Part shown: positions 1 through 9,900 of the stretch, in pieces
Layout of the letters: the number at the start of each line of letters is the position of its first letter
Numbering within the stretch: position 1 is the stretch's first letter
Origin: Acanthaster planci
Lineage: Eukaryota > Echinodermata > Asteroidea > Valvatida > Acanthasteridae
Assembly: GCF_001949145.1 (NCBI RefSeq)
Contig: NW_019091459.1
Coordinates: forward strand, 1,336,585-1,353,839
DNA length: 17,255 bases
Direction of reading: 5' to 3'
Notes under the pieces: model-generated
The model's input: the letters and a program-made list of their open reading frames with translations, nothing else
Database searches by the model: none
What the model was told of the DNA's origin: nothing
Made by a program: the position numbers and the translations under genes

Positions 1-894
1 ACCTAGCGCGAAATCGACCTGTAAATAACGCAATGTGAGTACGCTGATAATTAATATATGTAACTGTCATTGTGTACACTTTAGCTTACCAAGTTATAAG
101 AACTTTCATCTCTTTCATAAAATACGAGTCAAATCTCTTCCTGTTTCCTCATGACATCTCAGATATAGGTCTATGTACATACACATAATGCTGCTCTCGT
201 GTGTCTGACCTTTCATTTATCTTGGAAATTGAAGTACCTATACAAAGCATGAGCGCTATTTACTGGAAAACATTCTTGATAAAAGCTATTGTCGACAGGT
301 TGGTACCTACATCTGCGTGCTCTTGTGTAACTGAAATGATACGGTAATTTATACAATCAAATATTAAAATTTGTACGTATACGAAGGTACGCAGTAAGAA
401 CAGCGTTGATAAACAGGTGCTAATAATCCCTTGCTGCACTTCAAACGCTGATGCTCAGGGTGAAAGGTTGGACTATTGGGTAAGACTTCCTAAGGATGTT
501 AAACTTGACCAATCAGGGCCTACATTTATAGGATCTGGAGACCACCAACAGAGTTGCTTAATTAACAACAACCAGGTGTGGGGCTCTGGTCATAATGTCA
601 GTGGTAAACGACCAGAACCGTTGATTATACTGAGAGAATATTGATAACATATTCGTGGACTCAGAGTTCCATAAGACCTTATCACTCACTGTTCAGATCT
701 GCGATACAGGTTGCAATGAATGATTCTTAAACAGTTGTTCCAAAAGTTTGAAGCAGTGTGAGATGAGGTTAGTAAAATTGCCTTGACACATTTAAACAGC
801 TTATGGGATCTGCGTTCATATAGGCGGATGTATGTACTGGTAAACGGCACGTCCAATGTGTTTGGACACTGCAGTAAACGGATTGTATAGAAAA
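1..894. other. 3' flank of the receptor gene
   Basis: Region downstream of the receptor stop, presumably the 3' UTR and then intergenic DNA. No canonical AATAAA or ATTAAA was found on the minus strand. A plus-strand open frame at 417-644 has no recognised motif and no clear start or splice context, so it is not called as a gene. Confidence 0.5.
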
Positions 895-972
895 TTAAAT
901 ATCTACACCGTCGGAGCTGCCAGAATACGTGTAGTCGTAGAGGTGCTCATCAAAGTCCAATACCAGGTAGTT
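895..972 (-). CDS. Exon 18: tyrosine-rich C-terminal tail and stop
   Basis: After gtttcaaacag, 25 codons and TAA. The tail begins [17 protein letters not shown] and ends GSSDGVDI. It is acidic with four tyrosines (YLVL, YDYT, YTYS, YSGS), consistent with phosphotyrosine docking sites in a receptor tail. The last three residues VDI fit a class II PDZ ligand (hydrophobic-x-hydrophobic). The join from exon 17 is phase 0. No canonical AATAAA was seen on the minus strand from here to the window edge. Confidence 0.85.
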   Translation of the reverse strand, partial: NYLVLDFDEHLYDYTYSGSSDGVDI

Positions 973-3900
973 CTGTTTGAAACCAAAAGTACAAACAAAT
1001 GCTGTTGTTAATTCTGTTCAATCGAATGGACTCAGACAAAACTACTTGGTGTAGGGAAAGGGCAATTGGTAAGGCTCAAAAGCCCATTCAAACAGACGTT
1101 TTGAAAATGAAATATTTTCCTTGCATGGCTGGAAGTCAGAGCTCGATGCATGGGTTTATCTATTGAAACTGTCAACCCAGAACTTACTTTCTAAAAGCAG
1201 TGGCTTTTTGGAGCGCATCATTGGCGCTCACTTATTGCTGTGCACAAAACAACGATGAATCAGCGGAGAAGAGAAAAATGAGTCCTCCAAACAACCCCCC
1301 CCAATGCATGACTTTTTGTGTACAAACTGATGTGAAATTTAGACTTTCTTGTTGGGATGAGATCACAGTTTCGCTGATGAGTATGAAAATATCATTATCA
1401 TAAAAACCTAACGCAGCAAAATACCCTTTGAAACAGTAAAGCAAAAGTTGAATATGAGGTTAACTGAGACACAGTGGTGCTGTGTAAAGGTCTGTATTGA
1501 AACAAATTGATTGCAGCCAGCCTTGAAGACGGACGGTATGGAAAAGTCGTACACTAAGTAAGAACAATAACCGCAAGTTTAGGTTTGTCTGAGGAAGGGT
1601 GGTAAAAGTCAAGTATGACCATAATTAGTTGTAAAGTAAAAGTGCCTCACTCTGGATTCGATGAGAATAGCCTCCAGTCTATTTCTTAGGTTTTCAAAGG
1701 TTGGTCGACTAGCCGGATTCTCCCTCCAGCAGTCCAGCATAATGTCATAACTGTGACGTAAAACAAAACTGAAAAACTTACTTCGAAGATATAAAACAAA
1801 GAGCTGTAGCTTGCAATAAAATTTTAAAAATCCGTGGAGATAGCGTGAAAGAACAGAGGACGCCATACAAAACAAACACAAGTCAGTGACTCATCGCTGG
1901 CCCACGCGGGCTATTCAATGTCTACCTATTACCTGTCTGAATCACCTGATTGTTGCATCTAGCTATGTGAAGTGTTCACAGCTGCTGACCTGTGGCTTCC
2001 TATAAGTTGCGGTGCAATTACCAACCGCAGCCATAACGTTAAGGCACAACAGTGAGAACCTACCGGTCCCGAGCGTAATTCCTACTCAGCGACTGATACT
2101 CGCACATGGAAACCAACTGTACCCTGGGGTATCCGTATGAGCAGTAGCACCCCCTCATCGGTTGAAAAGAGCCATGTTGGTAGGAGTATTCATTTGTTAA
2201 TAGCGGCACGACTGTGATGCGTTTATGGTCATTTGTGAACCAGTGAAGTGCATTTCCCACCAAAGGAGCTTCCGTTGCTAGGAAAGTGCGCCCTTTCTTT
2301 GTCCTGCTCGAGACTTATGTCCTGTGTAATTCAATGTAGTATTATCATAACTGTTTTTAGAGAAACCATCCGGCGATGACGAAATGTGTTTTGTCATGTA
2401 TTAATCAAATTAAACATTTGCAAATTTGCGTCCTGTAAATACGACTGCCTTACACGTCTCCACTGCAGTGATCAGGTCGGGCCATTCTGTATCCTCGCTG
2501 TAACTCTTTAATCAGTTTCTTGGAAGACATTCCTGGAAAGGGATAAGATCCTGTAGTGGAGAGAAACCAAAGGTTTTGAAATGAAGACAAAATAGCAAAG
2601 TGGCCAACACATTAGCGTGTCTAAATAACACGATCAACATCCTAACAGTCAATGGCAAACATAAAAGAACGTTCATGTTCTACTTGTCATGCGCGTGGCC
2701 GATGGAGGCCGGTCTAGGTACCAGCGCCACCATTCAATTACAATAATGCAAATGAGCTTTGAATGTCTTACCGATGGTTACTATCTCCCACATGAGGACA
2801 GCAAAGGACCACACGTCGCTCTGAATCGTGTAGACGTTGTCTAGGAGGGACTCCAGTGCCATCCACCGGATAGGAACGCGACCCTTGGACACAGAAAAGA
2901 ATGGAGACTTTAAAGTGGAAAGTGATAGTCCGATCGAGATTTAAATTAGCCAATCACGCAAAACAAAGAAAATCATCAGGAGAATAAGCAGTAGTTTTAA
3001 CTCCAAAATAAATTAACAGTTGTGCGCCACATCGTTGGTAACTGATCAAATTTTAATGATAAACAGTGCAACTCAAATGGATAAAAGGCACCAACACGAG
3101 CAACGTAACGTCTTTAAAAAGTAAAACCCATCGTCATTCCAATGCCAGATTGTTTCCTGCACAAAGTGCAGGCACTGATTAGGTTTTGCTTCATTTGTGG
3201 CACTCACCTGCGTCTTTCTTTGGTAGATTCCCCCGTTGACGACGTCACGTGCCAGTCCAAAGTCAGATAATTTGCAGACTCCGTCACGTGAGAGGAGGAT
3301 GTTACGAGCGGCCAGGTCGCGGTGAATACACTGCGTAGCGGTGGTTTTAAAAAAATCTAAGACTTTAAACTGCGTTTGAAATATGTGAACTGCCTAACGC
3401 AATAACTTTTAAGCACGAGCAAATATTCTGATACATCTAGCAAAATAGTACCTTAGTTTTGTTAATTTTTTGGATTTGTATTTGTCGAATCCCATATGCC
3501 CATTAATGAAGTTTCTGATCGAAATAATTCATGTTTTTTTCAGAAGATTTAAAAGGTTGAATTATTCACATCATTGAAAAAAAAGTGAGACACAAGAAAA
3601 GTCTTATAGACGTACTGTATCAGGTCAGTGGGTTAATTACATTGCAATACAGTGGTACGGATACTGGCTACAAATTACACTGTTGACTGACTGGACTCTT
3701 GCAGTAAATCCCCTTTAAAAGCTAAAAGTTTGTTAGAACTTACAAAATGACTATAATTTTAATGTATAAGGTCAGTATATCATTTCAAAACACCGGTTAA
3801 AAATATCGGTTCGTTCACAGGAAGACCGAAACAAAATGAACCTGCCGAGAATTGACACTTGACCTTACCATCATGGAGGCCAGGATAGGTCATGCCATTA

Positions 3901-6900
3901 GCGATCTCGTAGGCGTAACGTATGAGATCTGTAGGTGACATTGTGGTGCGTATGCTAGCGCGATGCGTCTCCGTATCTTCTACGCGCTGTCTGCTGCTGC
4001 GAAGGTGCTGAAGGAGATTACCATTCGGTAAGTACTCCATGATAATCAAAGGCGGCTCTGGAGGTAGGACCAATCGTTGGGATGTTTGATTTTAGGAAAA
4101 GAAAAACGAGAGCGTTGTTTTGGGGATTGTAGATTTGGGGATCCTGTTCCCATAGAAGGGCGAGCTACATTTTAACTTTTGAATTCACTTTGGTAGATGA
4201 CTGTGACATCATGCTCAATAACTGTAGGGTTGATGTTGTCAGAAAGGGGTAGGGTTTTGAGCGAAATTATGAGGAGAAACTGTAAGCGTTTGAACACATG
4301 ACACATGGTGGAGTCAAATTTGCCTCGCTGGTTTATAAGTAAAAAAGTTACATTTTCTCACAATTTGCAATTTAAAATTTCCCCCAAATAGGGTCAGCGC
4401 AGTAAACAGAGTGTTACCTTAATTTTCTGGGGAATTACCAGATTTGCAAGATTAAAATGACAAAGGCTAGGGGGTCCCAAAGTATACAATCCCCATTGTT
4501 TTAATATTTCATTCTCCGTTGTTTCAGGTCAGCTCCTCAAGTGTAGCCACCGAAGGGTATTTCAAAACATTTATTCTCTGTCGTGCTGCAATTGGAGAGT
4601 GTTTCAAACACCCGATCTCGGTTGTCAAATTGCAGACTGTTTCAAAACACTAAAACTCTGAAGTGCGAAAACCAAGATTGTTTCTAAGTTAATACATACT
4701 TTCTGCAATGCAACAACTGAAGACTGTTTCCCAACATCTCCCGTCACGGAAAAAGTAAAACTGTGTTTTAAACGCTCACCCTCTGCCGTGCAACATCCGA
4801 AGAGTGTCACAATGTTGGGATGTGGCTTCAGAATCTTCATGACACCAAGTTCCTTAAGTAAGTCCTGGTGGTCGTTTGAGGTTGCGTTTTCTTAATATTA
4901 AAAATAACAAGTTAATGGAATATTTCACCTAAAAAGAGGCGAAATAATAGGTTGCATGTGACATTTTGAATACAGGTACGTAGGCCCTACTTGCAGAACA
5001 TTCAAAACCAGACAGTAAGAATGAATTATTTTAAAACGAATGTTTCCCTATTCGAGCAAGGTCGTCCGATTTCTTATGCATGTCTTTCAATGGCTGTTTT
5101 CTGATAAATAAGTTCAGCTAACTTAATTCAGTCAGTGAGTTTATGTTGGTGACCGCTACGCACACGCGTAGGAAGCCGAAGGTGTCTCCTTGTCTGGTTA
5201 GGAAAGTGCGCCGTGAGGCCCTTTCCAACCCCAGAACAACAATCAAGGCACTTGCACTTCAGGACAAATTGGGTGAGATGGGCACCAAGGTTTCAGCAGA
5301 CGATCCGCTGCACACTGCACAAGGAAGGGCTACATGGGTGTTGTCCAAGAAAGACCCCTCTCCTCACTCACAGGCATCGAAAAGCTTGACAGGCATTTGC
5401 CAGAGGGCACCAAGACAAGGATCAAAGTTTCTGGTCATCAGTTTTATGGTCAGATGAGATGAACATGGAGCTGTTTGGCAACTGGGATGTTTCCTTCGTT
5501 TGGCGCAAGAACGGTGAAGCATTCAACCCTAAGACATTGTGCAGTGAAGTTTGGAGGTGGGAGCATCATATTGTGGTGTTATTTCTCTACAAGTAAGCCT
5601 GGTAATTTCGTCAAAGTGGAAGGAATTATGAAGGAGTAGTGCATCCAGATTCCGCAGGACAATGTCAAGCAGTCTGCAGAGAATATCCATCTCAGCCCCA
5701 ACTGGACATACATGTACAGGTACCAACAGGACAATAATCCTAAATGTACGGCTAAAGCAGTCAAGAAATTGTTCCAGGATTAACAACGTGGAGGTGCTAC
5801 CACGGCCAAGCCAAAGCCCAGACCTGAATCCCACAGAAAAACCTGTGGAAAACCATCAAGTTCAAGGTGCGTGCCCACAGGCCCTATAACCTGAAGTTAC
5901 GGGTATGAATAATTCTGAGCATGTCAGAATTTAAGCAATGTAGCATTCTCTTTGTTATGCAAATGAGGTAAAACCAAGGCCATTAGTCATGTATACTTGA
6001 CAGCTAAAAGTATTCAACTATATTCCAAATATTAGGTGGCCACCTTACTCATTCTTTAAAACAAAACACAAAGTTCTAAAATTTATAAAAGATGTGAATA
6101 CGTTTCTTTTTAACTGTATAAGATTTTGCATATGCACCTGATGGCATTCTTTCCTATAAAGATGGCGTCCAATGAAAGAGATCTATTATTTGATTATCTG
6201 GTTGTTGTCTTTGCCATCTGAGTTCTTGGTCTACTTGTCACTGACCTCGCTACTATTAATGCTGACATGTTTGTCACTCACTCACGCTATACCCAATTAA
6301 TTTCAGGATCTTGAATTATCCATTTGATTAATTCAATATCGTTCTTGATAGAAATTGTTTGTAGCGCCATTGACTTACCTTTGAGAGTTTTTATGGCGAC
6401 TACACTCTTCACGCCTTGTCGCAGTATACCATCGGCCTCACCACGTATTACCTTACCGAAGGATCCGGTGCCTATGACCGTTCCAAACACAAGCTTGTAT
6501 CGCAGGAACTCAAATTCTCCCCGTAGAAGACCTGGGCCGCAGGTCATCGGCATGACGTCATATTGCTAGACAATTGAATTTGAAAACAGTTGTGACATTA
6601 TTTTGAGAGGGATGTCATTACCGTGGCAGGTGAATTTAAACATTAAGTCAAAGCAGAAAGACTCTTTCTTCAAGTACATTACAACAGGGTACTCTAATGA
6701 AGGGTGAACAACACCAATAATTGGTGAAGCACAAAATAATAACAATCACAAAAGCCCGAAAATCAACTTTTGATGAATAGCTACTTATGTCGGCAATATA
6801 AATGTTTTCGTTTTGATTTAAATCCTGAAATCATTATATGCTTACCACGCTATCATGTCTCAGTTGGAAAAGGGAAGCATCGCTGAATATTGAGTTGGGT

Positions 6901-9900
6901 CGGTTTCGACAAAGGCGTTGCTCCTGCAAATAAGCACAAAACGAGTTGAAGCTAATACTCAGACCCTTGTAACATTTTGACTTGACTGCAGTCATTCTTT
7001 CCAAATGGACCCTTGCAGAAAAACAAGAGAAAGCCACAATTTTGATATGCATTTTACGAAAAGGAAACGGAGAAACAACTCCAGCACAGTCAGTACAGCC
7101 AAGTACGGCCAAAATATCTCTTTATGAAAATCAGATTGTCAATATCTGAGGACTGAGGACAGAAATGCATGTTTACAACAACACATACTTTGCCTTTCAC
7201 CAAGATATGCATGTTTTGTAACATCTCATTATGGGAAAACGTTAATGCCTCAGCTTCTTCGGGGTGGCACTGTTTTCTTTTTATTTAAATTATAAATACG
7301 CATGCTCACAGTGAGTAATCGACACATGTGCTTTAACAGATAAGGAAATCAACGAAATATTGATAACATAATAAAGGCAAATTATTTTGATTTATTTATG
7401 ATTTACCTCAGTTGGTCGTTTCTTTTTCGCTAAATAAACGCGCAGGGACACGATAAGAAATATCACCACACAGCAGAGAAAGACAGCAACCAGCGTGCCG
7501 ACGACTATGGCAAATGGAGACGGTCCCTGTGAGCCAGGCTTCATATCTGTCGCGATTGTGGTGTTGCTCGTGTCTGCACTCTGTGAGGAGCTGTCATTGT
7601 TCGCCCCGATGCCAGACGTGCTGTACGTTGAGTTTGGATAGGGTAGTAGGGTGGTCATTCGGTCTCCTGAAGTGTCTATAAGCCACAAGATGACAGCTTC
7701 ATTTAGATATGAATATGACCAGCATAGGCAGAATAGAGATACCGTCGAAGTGGCAACACAGAATTGTTCCAATAGCTACAGGAAAATTGATATTTACTTG
7801 CAAAGTTCTACTTGACTGACATTCAAGATTACTATTTATCTGACAACAACGTACTTCTATTTGTCTTGACATCAACGTCAATGTCACTGCTCTCAAAGAG
7901 TAGTGTGTGTTTTGGGATTGTTCAAGCAATGTGCTCATGTTCATTCCCAACACATAGAATCACACTCAATTGCCTATAATACCGATTAACTGGCAGACTG
8001 CAGGTACGTGTTACCGAGAGCTTTGTGACTGAGTGGCCCTGTACCCAATGGTGTAATTATAAGGGGTGTTGAGGGGGGGGTCACGTGCCCCCTGTCTGAT
8101 GCCCGTGCCCCCCCCCCCATTTACATCTGTGAATAAACTCTGTTGAGCTTATACAGCTATGGAGCTGCAGCTTATTTTCTTGTGGTGCCCCCTCACAAAC
8201 TGTGTGCACTCCAGGACCCAACCCCCGGACATTTCGCCCTGGTCACGTCATTGTGTATTAAAAGCCTTCGAGTCATGTCAAGAATTGTTGTTACAACTCA
8301 GAAAACCACCGGTATTAGCATGTTATTCTGCGATTGAATGTGCTTGAGTACCTTCATGAAACTGAGTCAGTCGTTAGGCAGAACACCTTCATAGCAAACA
8401 AATTAAACATAAAACACACGGAATACTGAAATTAAACTACCAGCAAGGCAGCGGGGTCTTCATTTCGCAACAAAACTTAAAATCTGAAAACTACTGGTGA
8501 ATACTCACATTGCTTCATAGTAGATATCCTGACTACATCTGAATAATTACCGAATCCCACTGGGTTACCTGCTGCTACTTTTAACTGGTACTCCGTGTGT
8601 GGTTTCAGACCTCTTATGATGGTATTCTGACCTGGTGTTGGTATAAAATGGAGAGTGTAGAATATTACCTCACAAAGGTGACTACAAGCAGAGGCGTTAA
8701 AGTAGGCCTACAAATTTGAGCTACGCTCCCTGGTTTTCTGATTAGTTGACCCTTTTTAGTGATGCTGGCGATAATCCGACGGCATAAATGCGATCGCAGC
8801 CGTGCCAGGCACGCGTAACATGGCAGGATAGGCTCATTATTGATTGGGGGAAAGACCTCCTTGCAAGCTACCTAAAGGTGAGTTGGAAAACTTAAACACA
8901 GCCAAGCTGAGAGTTCCCACAAATGGTATGATCGATCTGAAGTGGATGAGAATAATTTGTCTGTTCACCTGGGATCATTGACCCGATTGTATCGGAGGTG
9001 ATAAGCCAAAAAAAAAAAAGGAAAAAAAATCAGGTCGCCGATCAGGGTCATGCGAATGAAGTTGCTCGGAACTGTGAATGTGTCTTTGCAAATTTTTAGT
9101 TAACTGATTTCTTTCCTGTCTACAATATTTTGTACGTCACGTCTTTTGAACAGTTTGATGGCATTTAAAACTGTAAAGTATATGAACAAAATGTACAAAA
9201 AATACAGCGCGCGTTTGACCTAATGTTCGTTTAAGACTGTTCAAGGGTTATCAAAAACACCAAAAAACAAACAAACAAACAAACAAACAAACAAACAAAC
9301 AAACAAAAACAAAGAAAGAAAAATTAATAAGTATCCAGCACAGCTTCCTACCAATTGGAAATTCCAAGACCTTCCATCGAACCATATTGGCTTCTCGATA
9401 GCTTACACGGTGGTTTGTCAAGGCGAGGCCACCGTTGGTGCGCGGCGGGTCAATGAGCAGAATCACGGTGTCATGGGTAATGGCGCCCGCACGGACATTC
9501 CCTGGTGCGCTGGGAGAGGCTAGATGTGTCGTAGAGAAAAGGAAGGCAATATCATTTTTCTTTTTAATTTTAACTATGATCTGATTTCTGCTTGATGTTA
9601 CTGTTCTACTGGAACCGGAAATCAATTACACAGATTACCAGACGCACCTGCCGCAGTAAGTGACACGATATGCTCTGCCCTACCCCGACTATTGGCGACT
9701 AAACAGCGGTAGACACCAAAATCAGTTGTTGTTGGAGTAACCTTGAATAGGAAAGGAAAAGAACGTTATTACCAATTTGCAATGGTAACTGATTTCTTTT
9801 GTTTTCTAGCTCTTATTAAAACAAAAGAAAACAAACTTAGACCTAATTTACACTGACTCCTTGTTCTGACATAAATAGGAAACCTGTGCAGTCCAAATGG

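Noticed and set aside
417-644. Plus-strand 75-codon open frame
   Set aside because: It starts with GTG, has no recognisable domain, no splice context that I trust and no Kozak start. It may be chance.
1232-1444. Minus-strand open frame in intron 17 as an extra tail exon
   Set aside because: No matching phase and splice pair, and the exon 17 to exon 18 join is already phase-perfect.
2060-2263. Minus-strand open frame (contains [12 protein letters not shown]) as the missing kinase alphaG exon
   Set aside because: It has a matching phase 2 donor, but no phase 1 acceptor in the right frame, no GYRM..P..C motif, and it is 6 residues short. The exon at 2454-2550 fits fully.
2270-2295. AGGAAAGTGCGCC shared with the Tc1 relic near 5200
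   Set aside because: A 13-base match with no similarity on either side; likely coincidence.
3864-3872. Rescue of the frame by a GG donor one base earlier in exon 13
   Set aside because: It would keep frame but needs a non-canonical donor and gives PGLHD instead of the expected LASMM before CIHRDL. A one-base insertion explains it better.
6324-6569. Plus-strand open frame over the P-loop exon
   Set aside because: Shadow of exon 11 on the opposite strand.
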